DNA of 64,000 nucleotides. Source: AP-15 sp963737145 (GTDB taxonomy: Bacteria; Pseudomonadota; Alphaproteobacteria; ATCC43930; CGMCC-115725). Where the stretch lies: NCBI GenBank assembly GCA_963737145.1, contig CAVTRO010000004.1, forward strand, positions 186,001 through 250,000, given 5' to 3'. The notes below the pieces were generated by a model that saw only the letters and a program-made list of their open reading frames with translations, searched no databases and had not been told where the DNA came from. Positions 52,241-62,033 of the stretch are shown piece by piece (the stretch's first letter is position 1; each line of letters opens with the position of its first letter). Position numbers and translations under genes: made by a program.

Positions 52241-53380
52241 CTAGCGGGGGCGCCAGGTGAAGACGGAGGACATCGCGAAGTTCCACACCGAGCCGACCAC
52301 CGCTCCCGCTACGCCGGCCAGCCACCAGGTATGGCTCGAGGTGAACGCGTAGGAGGCGACGCCGACGTTGGCGATCGCCCCGATCCCGCAGATCAGGTAG
52401 AAAATAACGAGGCCGCGCAGCAATCTGAGCCCGCGCAGCCGCTGGTCGCGGTAGGTGAACTGGTTGTTCAATACAAAATTCGAGGTCATCGCCACCATTG
52501 TCGCAATGGCCTGCGACGCGCTGAACCCGTAGGCCAGCAAATTGAGAGCGGCCCACAGCGTCGCCAGATGCACGACGAGGCCCAGCCCGCCGATCAGGCC
52601 GAAAAGGGCGAAGCGTACGGGAACGAACCGGCCGACCAGCTTATCGGCGAGCAGCATCCCGTATTCCCACGCGATCATCGTGTCGAGCTTGCTTTCGCCG
52701 TGCCGACGCTCGCGGAAGCGGTAGGGAAGTTCCCTCACGCTCGGCGGCTCGGGCGACGAGGCGAGAAGATCGAGCAGCACCTTGAAACCCTGCCCGGACA
52801 TACGGCGCAGCGCGGCTTCGAATATTTCGCGGCGGCACATGAAAAAGCCGCTCAGCGGATCGGCAACATCAGCCTTGCAAATGATGCGGGCAAGGCGCGT
52901 CCCCGCCCCGCTTATCCGGGCGCGGACGCTGCTCCAATCGCCAACCCCGCCGCCGGCCACATAGCGGCTGCCGATCACGACATCGGCGGAGCCGGTGTCG
53001 AGCGCCTCCAACATTTGCGGCAGCAGCCGCTCGTCATGCTGCAGATCGGCATCCATGACGGCGACATAGGGCGAGGCGCAAGCGAGCACGCCTTCCATGC
53101 AGGCGGTCGCCAGACCGCGCCGCCCGATCCGCTGCAGACAGCGCACCCGCGGATTGCGCCGCGCGAGGTCTCGAACGTGCTCGGCCGTGCCGTCGCGCAA
53201 ATCGTCATCGACAAATATGACCTCCCATTCGGTATCCGGGAGGGCTGCCGAGACCAGAGACAGCAATGGTTCGATGTTGTCGCGCTCGTTCAATGTCGGG
53301 ATGATGATGCTCAACACCGTCGTAGCGGGTCGAGACGCGGCGCTTTTCGGTTCCGCGCCCAGAACTGCCATATCATCCAT
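52241..53380 (-). CDS. Family 2 glycosyltransferase with a GtrA-like membrane domain
   Basis: A 379-aa fusion. The GT2 part (~residues 20-255) has SIIIPTLNERDNIEPLLSLV, VDDDLRDGTAEHVRDLA, a DxD motif in VAVMDADLQHDERLLPQML, and GSRYVAGGGVGDWSS typical of dolichyl-/polyprenyl-phosphate sugar transferases. The C-terminal ~120 residues are four helices of GtrA type (FALFGLIGGLGLVVHLATLW ... NFVLNNQFTYRD ... WNFAMSSVFTW). It likely makes and flips a polyprenyl-phosphate sugar donor. The GT-C-type enzyme at 53405 is just upstream on the same strand and would be the acceptor-side transferase. Confidence 0.88.
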   Translation of the reverse strand: MDDMAVLGAEPKSAASRPATTVLSIIIPTLNERDNIEPLLSLVSAALPDTEWEVIFVDDDLRDGTAEHVRDLARRNPRVRCLQRIGRRGLATACMEGVLACASPYVAVMDADLQHDERLLPQMLEALDTGSADVVIGSRYVAGGGVGDWSSVRARISGAGTRLARIICKADVADPLSGFFMCRREIFEAALRRMSGQGFKVLLDLLASSPEPPSVRELPYRFRERRHGESKLDTMIAWEYGMLLADKLVGRFVPVRFALFGLIGGLGLVVHLATLWAALNLLAYGFSASQAIATMVAMTSNFVLNNQFTYRDQRLRGLRLLRGLVIFYLICGIGAIANVGVASYAFTSSHTWWLAGVAGAVVGSVWNFAMSSVFTWRPR

Positions 53381-53404
53381 CCGCTGCTCCGATCGCGCGG
53401 CTCG

Positions 53405-55099
53405 TCAAAACGAGCGGCCGAGAAGCTTGATCTGCATCTCGGGCGCGACGCGTCCGCGCGGGACCTCCTCCTTCATGCGGTAGATCACGAGATCGGCCAT
53501 GTAGCCCTTGCCATAATTGGCGGTCATCGGGATCCGCTCAACTTCGGAGAATTTATCCGAGCCGAGCGCTTCTTCCAGCGCTTTCACCGAGGCGAGGTCG
53601 TCGTGATAGCGCGTCTGGACGACAACATACTGGACGTGCAGGTCGCGAAGGGTATCGGTCAGCTGATCCGGGCTGATCACGTTTTCCTTGAACCCGTGCT
53701 CGAGATAGACGGTAACGTCGCTCAGCAACATTTTGTCGAGACGGACGACCCCGAGATCCCGACGCCCGGAATAGGCGCGCATCGCGTAGACAAAAGTGCC
53801 GTCGCGTCCCCCCCAAAAGGCGACATTGGTCTCCCGCGGCGCCAGTTGCGCCACCCGTTCCGCGGCCTCACGCATACCTGCAACAGCGGGCACGGTCCCC
53901 GTTGTCAGCGTCGATGCCAATAGCGCGACTGCAAATGCCAAAGAAACTGCATAGCGAAAGCTTACTTTGGCGAGTGCTCTGTCGATTACCAGCACTGCTG
54001 CGAGCGCCAGCGGATAGGTGATGAAGAGGACGTGCCGCGGCTCTTTGACTGCAATCATCGAGTAGAACGCGTAGCCGACGAGCAGCCAACTACCGAGGAA
54101 AATGGCGTCTGCGCGCGGAAGCCGTAGAACCGGCGCGAACGGCAGCGCCAGCACGTAGAGGCATGCAAAGACCAGTGTCGGCCATGAAATAACCGACGGC
54201 ATGATGCGCGCGTAGTATGTCAGTTCCGCGATGCTCCAACGGGATGTCTCTGCGCCCGGGAGCGCCGCCGCCTGACCGAGATTATAGCTGCCGAACGCGA
54301 AAAAGATGCCGACCAGCGGCAGCAGCAATACGCCGCCAAGCGCCGCCGCTTCCAGAACTGTGCGCTGGCGAAAGACCCGCCAGCCATACGCATATAGGAG
54401 CGAAATGGCAATTGGCACGACAAAGAAGATGGCGTTGTATTTGGTATAGGCTGCGGCCGCCGCGCAGATTACCGCTGTGAAGAGAGCCCATTTTTGTCCG
54501 CTCTTCAAATGACGTATGAGGAATTCTGCGGCCCATACGAGAAAGGCGTAGGCCGGCACGTCGAGCATGATCTGACGGCCCCAATAGGCCAGTTCCGGCG
54601 CGCCGAGCAGCAGCAGCGCCACGGCCAGCGCAGGGGGCGGCTCGAGCCAGTGCCGCGACAGGCGAAAAACGCCCCAAGCGAGAACGAACAGAAACCCCAA
54701 CTCGGCCAGCAAGGCTGATGCCTCGGAGACGCCAAACACCGCATAAACAGCGGCCAGAACTCCATAAAACAAGGGAGGGTAGAACAGGATCGTCAGCGCC
54801 GGCCACTGGCGATAATAATCGTAGGCAAACTCGATCGGGTGACGCCAAGGAAATTGCTCGATGAAATCGAGGACGAAAGCGCCGTTCAATGCGTGGCGCG
54901 GTGCGTCCGGCCAATCGATGTCGCCGCGCTTTGGCAGGCCGATATACATTCCCAGCGTGATCGCCAACAGGACAAAAAAATAGATGCGATGGTCAAAGGC
55001 GGCGGCCCGCCATCTTTCCACATTCAAGCGAAATAGGCCGCGGCCGAGAGTCAAACCCAAACCTCGCCGTCCTAAACCAGCTAGCCGAGCGATCGACAC
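53405..55099 (-). CDS. GT-C (ArnT/PMT-like) membrane glycosyltransferase
   Basis: A 564-aa protein with about 11 transmembrane segments and a soluble C-terminal ~150 residues. The first loop has GDIDWPDAPRHALNGAFVLD, an acidic motif expected of GT39/GT83 enzymes, and the third loop ELAYWGRQIMLDVPAYAFLV. Such enzymes transfer a sugar from a polyprenyl-phosphate donor to lipid or protein in the periplasm. It is directly upstream of the GT2-GtrA gene (24 bases), so the pair probably works as donor synthase and transferase. Confidence 0.82.
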   Translation of the reverse strand: MSIARLAGLGRRGLGLTLGRGLFRLNVERWRAAAFDHRIYFFVLLAITLGMYIGLPKRGDIDWPDAPRHALNGAFVLDFIEQFPWRHPIEFAYDYYRQWPALTILFYPPLFYGVLAAVYAVFGVSEASALLAELGFLFVLAWGVFRLSRHWLEPPPALAVALLLLGAPELAYWGRQIMLDVPAYAFLVWAAEFLIRHLKSGQKWALFTAVICAAAAAYTKYNAIFFVVPIAISLLYAYGWRVFRQRTVLEAAALGGVLLLPLVGIFFAFGSYNLGQAAALPGAETSRWSIAELTYYARIMPSVISWPTLVFACLYVLALPFAPVLRLPRADAIFLGSWLLVGYAFYSMIAVKEPRHVLFITYPLALAAVLVIDRALAKVSFRYAVSLAFAVALLASTLTTGTVPAVAGMREAAERVAQLAPRETNVAFWGGRDGTFVYAMRAYSGRRDLGVVRLDKMLLSDVTVYLEHGFKENVISPDQLTDTLRDLHVQYVVVQTRYHDDLASVKALEEALGSDKFSEVERIPMTANYGKGYMADLVIYRMKEEVPRGRVAPEMQIKLLGRSF

Positions 55100-55312
55100 A
55101 TTCGTCAGAGAAACGGAAACTGGCGTAACGCGCTGGGGCGCTGCGTTCCTGAACCAGTCTCGTCCGACTACATGAAAACAACGAAATGGTCAATCGGCTG
55201 TATTGCCGTTCCTGATCCTGCTATTGTTCTCGGCGCGCCGAAGGGGTTCAACAGCCGGTGTTCATGGTTTCCGGGCCCGGCCCGCGGGCCGTCCGGAACG
55301 ACGATGTCGCCG

Positions 55313-56536
55313 TCAACGCGCGGCGGGACCAGTTACATGCTCGGGGCGAAAGCCGAGGCCGATGAGGCGGGCGGGGAGCCGCCGCAGCACCGGCATCCAT
55401 CCGAGGAGCCGCACCGCGAATGGCAGCGACATCTTTGCGGTGCTTGCCAGCACCCGGCCGATCACCCGGTTCTGCAGAACGACCTGCAGCCGCTGTGTCG
55501 CGCGCGTCGGAAACTCGCGGCGCCGCTGCACGGCTTCGAGATCCCGCTGCGCAACCGAACCCTGGAGAAGCCGCGGGGTGAGAATGTTCGCGGCGGCGAC
55601 CGCGTCCTGGATCGCGAGGTTGATCCCGACGCCACCGATTGGCGACATCGCATGAGCGGCATCGCCGATGCACAGCAAGCCGGGGCGGTGCCAGGATCGC
55701 AAGCGATCCACGGACACGCTCAACAGCTTCACGTCGGACCAATCCTTCAGCTCGTCGACCCGGTCGCGCAGGTAGGGAGCGAGCCCCGCGACCTCCTGCC
55801 GCAGGGCTGGCAGACCGCGAGCACGGATCTGGTCAAACCCGCCTTTTGCGATCACGAAGGCGCATTGCCAGTAGTCTTCGCGGTTGATCATTACAAAGAT
55901 GCGGCCGGTGTCGAGCCGCCCGAGGGTCTGCCCCGGATCCCCCGGACGGCGTGGCAGCCGCATCCACAGCACATCCATCGGTGCGCCGAGATCGAGGACC
56001 TCGAGACCGGCCCGCTCGCGCAGCGTGGAATGGCGTCCGTCGGCGGCAACGACCAGATCCGCCTTGACCCTGATTTCTCCGCCGGGGGTCGTCGCCAGCA
56101 ATCCGGTTACGACCCCGCTCTCCACGGTAAGATCGCGGGCCTCGGCCTCCATCTTCAACTGGAACCCCGGAAATCTCTTGGCATGCTCGGCGAGAAAATT
56201 GAGGAAATCCCATTGCGGCATCAACGCGATGAACCGGCAACGGGTAGGTAAATGCGTGAAGTCCGCTACTTCGACAAACTCATCTCCGATCTGCGCCCCG
56301 AGCGTGCGGACTTCCTGGTGCGGGCGTTCCAGAAAGTCTTGGAGCAGCCCAAGCTCGCTCATGATCTCGAGGGTCGATGGGTGGATCGTATCGCCGCGGA
56401 AATCGCGCAGGAAATCGGCATGTTTTTCGAGAACGAGAACAGAGATCCCGGCTCGGGCGAGCAGAAAGCCGAGCATCATACCGGCGGGGCCCCCGCCGGC
56501 GATGCAGCAGCGAACCGAAACCTCGGGATCCATCAC
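55313..56536 (-). CDS. FAD-dependent monooxygenase (PHBH-like fold)
   Basis: A 407-aa flavoprotein. RCCIAGGGPAGMMLGFLLARAG at the N-terminus is the dinucleotide fold, with VVAADGRHSTLRERAGLEVL in the middle and LLCIGDAAHAMSPIGGVGIN plus LAIQDAVAAANIL near residue 285 as second FAD motif. It resembles pentachlorophenol/tetracycline-type aromatic monooxygenases (FAD_binding_3). The substrate is not inferable. It stands alone between a glycosyltransferase pair and a small ORF. Confidence 0.86.
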   Translation of the reverse strand: MMDPEVSVRCCIAGGGPAGMMLGFLLARAGISVLVLEKHADFLRDFRGDTIHPSTLEIMSELGLLQDFLERPHQEVRTLGAQIGDEFVEVADFTHLPTRCRFIALMPQWDFLNFLAEHAKRFPGFQLKMEAEARDLTVESGVVTGLLATTPGGEIRVKADLVVAADGRHSTLRERAGLEVLDLGAPMDVLWMRLPRRPGDPGQTLGRLDTGRIFVMINREDYWQCAFVIAKGGFDQIRARGLPALRQEVAGLAPYLRDRVDELKDWSDVKLLSVSVDRLRSWHRPGLLCIGDAAHAMSPIGGVGINLAIQDAVAAANILTPRLLQGSVAQRDLEAVQRRREFPTRATQRLQVVLQNRVIGRVLASTAKMSLPFAVRLLGWMPVLRRLPARLIGLGFRPEHVTGPAAR

Positions 56537-56579
56537 AACATCCCCGCGTACCTCACCCCGCTCCGGGGCATCACCATCT

Positions 56580-56795
56580 TTAGATGGGAGGCGGCGACGG
56601 GAAATGGACCATCTGGGCTGATTTCAGCTTTTCCAGCCGCGCCGTCTCCTTTGCCGCGACGTAATCGCGGTAGGCCGCGCGGTCTGCATCGGCCACTGTG
56701 GCCTGGGTTGGAACGGCACACACGGTCGGGCAGCGAGTGACCCCTCTGGTGCTCAAATAGGCGGCAACCGCTGCTTCGTAATCGGCATCCGACAT
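56580..56795 (-). CDS. Small conserved-looking hypothetical protein
   Basis: A 71-aa protein: MSDADYEAAVAAYLSTRGVT, then RCPTVCAVPTQATVADADRA and AYRDYVAAKETARLEKLKSA. CGAGGAAATT precedes ATG 56795. The RCPTxCxxPTQ segment with two Cys followed by a helix is a pattern I have seen in short alphaproteobacterial hypotheticals. No function known. Confidence 0.6.
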   Translation of the reverse strand: MSDADYEAAVAAYLSTRGVTRCPTVCAVPTQATVADADRAAYRDYVAAKETARLEKLKSAQMVHFPSPPPI

Positions 56796-56981
56796 TGCGG
56801 AATTTCCTCGTTGGGGGGAACGATGCCCCCAAATAGCGCGACGCCGGTTAATGATGGGTTTAGAGCAATACCTCTAAAAAAGTTTTAGAAAAGCCGGCGA
56901 ACCCGTTCGACTCGGCTGGCTTTTCGCGCGCTTCTCAGCGATATATGCCAAGCGGGGGGATTAGCCGGGCGAGGTTGGACC

Positions 56982-57815
56982 TTGGTCCATCCCGATTGCA
57001 CAGTGAGATTTTGGGGCGTGCGGGGCAGCATTGCGTGCCCGGGGCCCGACACCGTGCGGTATGGCGGCAATACTTCTTGCGTAGAGATCCGCTGCGGCGA
57101 CCACCTGATGGTGTTCGACGGCGGCACCGGGGTGCGGTTGCTGGGCAACCAACTGATGGCCTCCGGCCGGCCCGCCGAGCTCGATCTCTTCTACAGCCAC
57201 ACCCATTTCGACCACATCTGCGGATTGCCGTTTTTTGCGCCGTGCTACGACGCGCGCAGCCACATACGCATCTGGGCCGGGCATCTCAACGGCACCAAGG
57301 GCATCGAGGCGGTGCTCAACAAGATGATGATCGCGCCGCTGTTCCCGATCCCGATGGGTATTTTCACCGCCAACATAAAGTTCATCGATTTCACCGCCGG
57401 TGATGTACTGACCCCGCATCCCGGGATCCTGCTTCGGACGGGCCCGCTGAACCACCCGAACGGCGCCACCGGCTATCGCATCGAATATGCGGGCAAGGTC
57501 GTGGCCTACATCACCGATACCGAACATCGCCCGGGCGGACGCGACCCCAATGTCCTCTCGCTCATCCAGGGTGCCGAGGTGATGATCTACGACGGCTCCT
57601 ATACCGACGCCGAATATCCCGCCCACAAGGATTGGGGTCACTCGACTTGGCAAGAGGGGGTGCGCCTCGCCGATGCGGCGGCTGTGAAGACCCTCGTCAT
57701 CTTTCACCACGATCCCGGCCACGATGACGATTTTATGGACCAAATCGCCGCCGAAGCGGCGGCGGCGCGGCCCGGCACCATCGTGGCGCAGGAGGGTCTA
57801 GTACTGCGGCCGTGA
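56982..57815 (+). CDS. Metallo-beta-lactamase-fold hydrolase
   Basis: A 277-aa protein. VRFWGVRGSIACPGPDTVRY, the metal motif SHTHFDHICGLPFF (HxHxDH), later GKVVAYITDTEHRPGGRD with the Asp, and TLVIFHHDPGHDDDFM for the final His pair. The opening VRFWGVRGSIACPG is typical of PhnP/cAMP-phosphodiesterase-like members of the superfamily. TTG 56982 preceded by GCGAGGTTGG is the apparent start. Followed after 30 bases by an alpha/beta hydrolase. Confidence 0.86.
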   Translation: MVHPDCTVRFWGVRGSIACPGPDTVRYGGNTSCVEIRCGDHLMVFDGGTGVRLLGNQLMASGRPAELDLFYSHTHFDHICGLPFFAPCYDARSHIRIWAGHLNGTKGIEAVLNKMMIAPLFPIPMGIFTANIKFIDFTAGDVLTPHPGILLRTGPLNHPNGATGYRIEYAGKVVAYITDTEHRPGGRDPNVLSLIQGAEVMIYDGSYTDAEYPAHKDWGHSTWQEGVRLADAAAVKTLVIFHHDPGHDDDFMDQIAAEAAAARPGTIVAQEGLVLRP

Positions 57816-57845
57816 TGAGCTGCTGGCGGGTGTGCCGGGTCGGGG

Positions 57846-58532
57846 ATGCCTGATCGGTTTCTCGTCGAAGCCGCGCCTTTGCAACACGTCACGGCGATAG
57901 ACTACCCCGCCGCAACGGGGAACCGCGCGGGTGTGACATTGATCCTCGCGCACGGAGCGGGAGCCGACCAGACGAGCGGCTTCACGGTCTCCTTCGCGAA
58001 CGCCCTGGCGGAACGCGGGATCGATATCGTTACATTCAACTTTCTGTACAGCGAGCATCGCCGTCGCATTCCCGATCCGAACGCCAGATTGGAAAGCTGC
58101 TGGCGCGCCGTCATCGAGACGGTACGAGAGCGGGTCACCCTTCGGCGCGATAGGTTGGCGATCGGCGGCAAGTCGATGGGCGGGCGCATCGCCTCGCAGG
58201 TGGCCGCGGCCGGCGCCGGTGATTTGGCGGGCCTGGTGTTTCTCGGTTATCCCTTGCATCCGCCCGGCAGGCCCGACCGGCTGCGCGCCGCCCATCTCCG
58301 TGACGTCGCCGCGCCGATGTTGTTTGTCCAAGGCTCGCGCGATGCCTTTGGCACCCCCGAGGAGCTCTACCCGATCCTCGACCAGCTCAAACCGTGCGCC
58401 GAGCTCTATGTCGTCCAAGGCGGCGATCACTCCTTCAAAGTTCCAAAGAACACCGGCGTCCGGCAACCAGACGTGTACCGCGGAATCCAGGACCGGATCG
58501 CCACTTGGTTGCGAGAGATTGCTGAGAGTTAA
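57846..58532 (+). CDS. KANL3/Tex30-like alpha/beta hydrolase
   Basis: A 228-aa protein. VTLILAHGAGADQTSGFTVS forms the oxyanion region, RLAIGGKSMGGRIASQVAAA the nucleophile elbow (Ser in KSMGG), MLFVQGSRDAFGTPEELYPI the acid Asp, and VQGGDHSFKVPKNTG the His. A complete triad. HGAGAD and GxSMGGR point to the KANL3/dienelactone-hydrolase-like family of unknown substrates. Convergent with the truncated MFS gene, two bases between stops. Confidence 0.85.
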   Translation: MPDRFLVEAAPLQHVTAIDYPAATGNRAGVTLILAHGAGADQTSGFTVSFANALAERGIDIVTFNFLYSEHRRRIPDPNARLESCWRAVIETVRERVTLRRDRLAIGGKSMGGRIASQVAAAGAGDLAGLVFLGYPLHPPGRPDRLRAAHLRDVAAPMLFVQGSRDAFGTPEELYPILDQLKPCAELYVVQGGDHSFKVPKNTGVRQPDVYRGIQDRIATWLREIAES

Positions 58533-58533
58533 C

Positions 58534-59584
58534 TCAGCGACCGGGCCGGTCCTGCTGGGCGTTCCCTGTCGCCTCGACCGAAGCGGCCGCGGTTGCGACG
58601 TCGCGCGGATAGGTGCGCATACCGGGTAAAACGAGTGCAGCGGCCACCAGCATCGGAAACAGCATCAACAGGAACGTCCACATCAACCCATTCGCGCCAC
58701 CGCCCAGCCACACCGAGACGGCGCCGAACAGCAGCGGCGCGCCCCCTTCGAATGTTGTACGCAGCGCCGTACGGCCGGCTTCCGCGCGTCCCCAGAGGCG
58801 CGGGTGAATAATGTCGAGGCGAGCTGCGTCGATCGGCGCGACGGCAGCGGCCAACGCGAAGGTCCCACCGGTCAGCAGTGCGATGCCGAGCCATACACTG
58901 GTCGTCCAGATCCCAAAACCGAGGAACGGTACAGAGATGAACAGCGCGATCGCCGGCTGAACGATACGAATGTTCAAGTAGCCCTTTCTCAATAACCATT
59001 CTGAGAGGCGCCCGCCGGCAATGAACCCGGCGAGCGCGCCTATTCCCACTATAAAGACCAGGGCGCTGACCGCGCTGCGCGCGAGACCATAGTGCTTCGT
59101 CAGATAAATCATCGCGAAGGTGCGCACGCCGGCGAAGAAGAAATAGGCGAGGGCGGAGGCGATGATCAGCAGGTCATAAGTGGGCAAGCGCACCAGATAG
59201 GATATTGCCCACCAAAAGCTGCGCTGCGTCGGATCCTCATGCAAGATGAGGTTTTCCCTCGGCTCGACCCCGGCCGCGCGCGCTTTTTGGACGGCTTCGT
59301 CGGTCCCTCTGCTTCCCTGCTCGCTCGCCGAGACCCAGCCCTGCTTGCCCCGCTCGGGCTCCGGCAAAAAACGCCAGACTATCCCAGCGATCGCGAGACT
59401 AGGCACGGCCATGACATAGAAAGACCAGTGCCAATTGGCGATGCTCGACACTTCACCCGAAATGAAGAAGCCGATCCCCACTCCGACGAGTTCGCCGGAG
59501 AGGATCAGGCCATACATCCCGGCCCGCTCTCGCGCCGGGAACAAATCGCCAACCAACTGCATGATGGCGATGCTGAAATTGCCG
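58534..59584 (-). pseudogene. MFS transporter missing its N-terminus
   Basis: The minus strand encodes the last ~350 residues of an MFS permease: FSIAIMQLVGDLFPARERAG, ISGEVSSIANWHWSFYVMAV, then a cytoplasmic loop and six further helices (YLVRLPTYDLLIIASALAYF onward). The usual first three helices (~110 residues) are absent; beyond about 59584 the frame enters sequence that codes on the other strand for a thiolase. The open frame extends to 59715 but is antisense there. It resembles in tone the intact MFS gene at 63202. Confidence 0.75.
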
Positions 59585-60520
59585 AACCTCGCCTGGCACA
59601 TCCAGGTCGGCACCGTGAATATCGGCGGCGCCGTGCAGCAGGCGGTCAATGCGTTGCTGGCGGGGGTTTGCAAATACGCGGTCGTATGGCGGGCGATGCA
59701 CAACCCGAGCGGCACCTATCAGAACCTTCCGGGCGCCTATGCGCAGGGCGCTGCGCAGTTCACCGCACCTTACGGCTTCGGCGGCCCGGGACAGGGGATG
59801 GCGGTCGCCTATACGCGCTGGCTGGAGCGGCACAACCAGAACCGCGAAAAGATGGCGACCCTCGCCGTCACGCAGCGCCGCCATGCGCAGCACAACCCGC
59901 ACGCCTATTTTTACGGGGCGCCGCTCACGCGCGAGGGCTACCTGGCTTCGCGAATGGTGGCTTATCCGTTTTGCCTATTCGATTGCGATATCCCAGTGCA
60001 GGGAGCGGTCGCCATCGTGCTCACGACGGCCGACCGGGCGCGCGACCTGAAACCGCGCCCGGCCTACCTCGCCGGCTACGGCCAGCGGCTGCATTTCGAG
60101 GTGGCGGGCCGCATCGGCAGCCTCGCCGATTACATGGAGGGCGGCCGCAGCTCGGCGAAACTGACCTGGGAGCGCTCGGGCTTTGGCCCCAAGGACGTGA
60201 ATGTCGCGCAGATCTATGACGGCTTTTCGGCCTCGGTGATCTACGGCCTCGAATCCTACGGGTTCTGCGGGGAAGGCGAGGCGCTCGATTTCATCCAGGA
60301 CGGGCGCATCGAACTCGACGGCGAATTGCCGCTTAACACCTTTGGCGGCAGCCTCGGCACCGGGCGCATCCACGGCCTGTGGCACGTAATAGAGGGCGCG
60401 CTGCAGGCCTCCGGCCGCGCCGGATCACGGCAGGTCGAAAACGCCAACGTCTCCTTCGTCGGCGCCAGCGCCCCGATCGTGACCGGCACGACGTTTTTGT
60501 TCGTGCGCGAGCCGTATTGA
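59585..60520 (+). pseudogene. Thiolase-family (SCP2-type) protein missing its N-terminus
   Basis: About 310 residues from WHIQVGTVNIGGAVQQAVNA: GVCKYAVVWRAMHNPSGTYQ, GPGQGMAVAYTRWLERHNQN, VAIVLTTADRARDLKPRPAY, FGPKDVNVAQIYDGFSASVI, then LPLNTFGGSLGTGRIHGLWH with the C-terminal His-containing GGSLGTGRIHG and a final Gly-rich end. These are features of the non-condensing SCP2-type thiolase family. The first ~80 residues are missing; the frame upstream of 59585 is antisense to the MFS gene. No start codon with a ribosome site is visible. Confidence 0.75.
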
Positions 60521-60532
60521 TTAAACGGTATG

Positions 60533-60967
60533 CTAGCGCGCGGGTACGCAGGCGCCGTTGTAATAGGTATATCCGGCGTTGCACCTCAGCCCTGGCGGCG
60601 TGAGCATGTTGGCGGTGCCCTGAACCGCGCCGGTAGCGGTGCCGAGCGCGCCGCCGACGATCGCACCGACGGGACCGGCCGCCGCGCCGCCGCTCTGGGC
60701 TCCGGCCGCGCTGCCCGCCGCCGCGCCGGACAATGGGCCCGTAGGACTGGCATATGGCTGCGCTGGCGGGTACCCCGGCGCAGGCGCGTAACCCGGCGCG
60801 GGCGCGTAACCCGGCGCGGGCGCGTAACCCGGCGCGGCAGCAGCCGGCTGGCAGACGCCGTTGACATAAGTGTAGCCTGGGGCGCAGGCATATTGTGCCA
60901 TCGCCACGCTCGACGTGCCCGCCGCCAGAGCGGCGGCGATCCCAAGTACCTTGAACCTTGTTGGCAT
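60533..60967 (-). CDS. Secreted Ala/Gly/Pro-rich protein with PGYAPA repeats
   Basis: A 144-aa protein. A signal peptide (FKVLGIAAALAAGTSSVAMA) is followed by a Cys pair motif YACAPGYTYVNGVCQP, four PGYAPA repeats, a glycine-zipper-like GPVGAIVGGALGTATGAVQG and a second RCNAGYTYYNGACVPAR. The two CxxGYTYxNGxC units flank the low-complexity centre. The protein at 62034-62369 shares the signal, the first Cys unit and the glycine zipper. Start ATG 60967 puts the signal first. Likely periplasmic or outer-membrane-associated; function unknown. Confidence 0.75.
   Translation of the reverse strand: MPTRFKVLGIAAALAAGTSSVAMAQYACAPGYTYVNGVCQPAAAAPGYAPAPGYAPAPGYAPAPGYPPAQPYASPTGPLSGAAAGSAAGAQSGGAAAGPVGAIVGGALGTATGAVQGTANMLTPPGLRCNAGYTYYNGACVPAR
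60775..60838. repeat. 18-bp tandem repeat inside a coding region
   Basis: The unit CCCGGCGCGGGCGCGTAA (plus strand) is repeated about 3.5 times, coding the PGYAPA repeats of the protein at 60533-60967. It is a site for copy-number change. Confidence 0.8.
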
Positions 60968-61097
60968 CGCTATCTCCGCGAAGTATGCACAACAGCGGCA
61001 GAGCGCCGCCACCGAATGCTAACGGTGTAGAATGGAATCGCGTTCCGCGCGGGGCGCAGCCGCGTTTCTTAAGTCCTCATTTCCGGGAGGAAAAGGC

Positions 61098-61971
61098 ATG
61101 GCACAGACTGGCTCAGGCGAATACCGTTACGAGCTGATCCGCGATTTCTGCAGATTGCCCGAAGGACAAACTTTCGGGCTGGTCAGCCGGGTGGCGGCCG
61201 ATGCGCAGGACCGGATTTACGTGTTCCAGCGCAAGGATCCTCCGGTCGTAGTATTCGACCGCGAGGGCAAGTACCTCGGCAGCTGGGGCAGCGGCGAGGT
61301 CACCGACCCGCATGGCTTGAAAATTGTCGGCGACACGGTCTACACGACCGATCGCTCCGAACTCGGTCGCGAAGTCGTTCACATTGGAGGGCAAGCCGCT
61401 GTTGGAGCTCGGCACGCGCGGCCAACATTCGGATACCGGCAATGTTGCAAACTGGCTCGCGGAGCGCGCGGCGGGGCCGTTCAACCACCCGACCGAGATG
61501 ATCGCCCACCCCAACGGCGACCTTTACGTGACCGACGGCTACCGCAACGCCCGCGTGCACCGCTTCACGCGCGACGGAAGGCTCGTCAAATCCTGGGGGG
61601 AGCCGGGCAAAGCCGAGGGCCAGTTCCATCTGCCGCACAGCATCGCCTTCGACGGTGACGGCAAGCTCTATGTCGCCGACCGCTCGAACAAGCGCATCCA
61701 GATCTTCACGCCCGAGGGCGACTACCTCGGCCAGTGGACCGGCATGGGCGGCCCCAACGACATCACGCGCGGCAAGGACGGCAATTTCTATATCGCCGAG
61801 CAGGAAGACGAAGGCAAACCCGCCTATGTCTGCGTCCGCGATGGACACGGAAATGTGCTCGCCCGCATGGAGAGCCGCCACGTCCACGGCGTCGGCGTCG
61901 ACTCGCACGGCGACATCTACGCCGGCCTGACCCAGAACCGCAGCGTCGACAAGTTCGTTCGGGTCCGCTGA
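61098..61971 (+). pseudogene. NHL-repeat (peptidyl-glycine-lyase-like) protein with one frameshift
   Basis: ATG 61098 behind GGGAGG opens MAQTGSGEYRYELIRDF with FGLVSRVAADAQDRIYVFQR and KIVGDTVYTTDRS. One extra base near 61357 (CTCCGAAC) breaks the frame; skipping it gives NSVAKSFTLEGKPLLELG, continuing to HPTEMIAHPNGDLYVTDGYR, PHSIAFDGDGKLYVADRSNK and ITRGKDGNFYIAEQE, ending at 61971. The restored chain of about 290 residues forms an NHL/SMP-30-like six-bladed propeller, probably cytosolic as there is no signal peptide. Flanked by two paralogous secreted proteins. Confidence 0.75.
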
Positions 61972-61981
61972 GCAGGGTGGG

Positions 61982-62008
61982 TTGACCTCGGCTTTACGCC
62001 GGGGTCAA
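61982..62008. terminator. Hairpin between convergent genes
   Basis: TTGACCTCGGC / GCCGGGGTCAA pair over 11 bp (one G-U) with a five-base loop, just after the NHL gene stop and before the end of the minus-strand secreted-protein gene. No strong T-run. Confidence 0.5.
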
Positions 62009-62033
62009 ACTCAGCCTACGCCAGCGACGATTG

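Noticed and set aside
52331..53923. 530-codon open frame on the plus strand
   Set aside because: Antisense to the two glycosyltransferase genes; no start context and no recognisable motif.
60775..60838. Possible CRISPR-like short repeat array
   Set aside because: Units are 18 bp, contiguous without spacers, and code for PGYAPA in frame.
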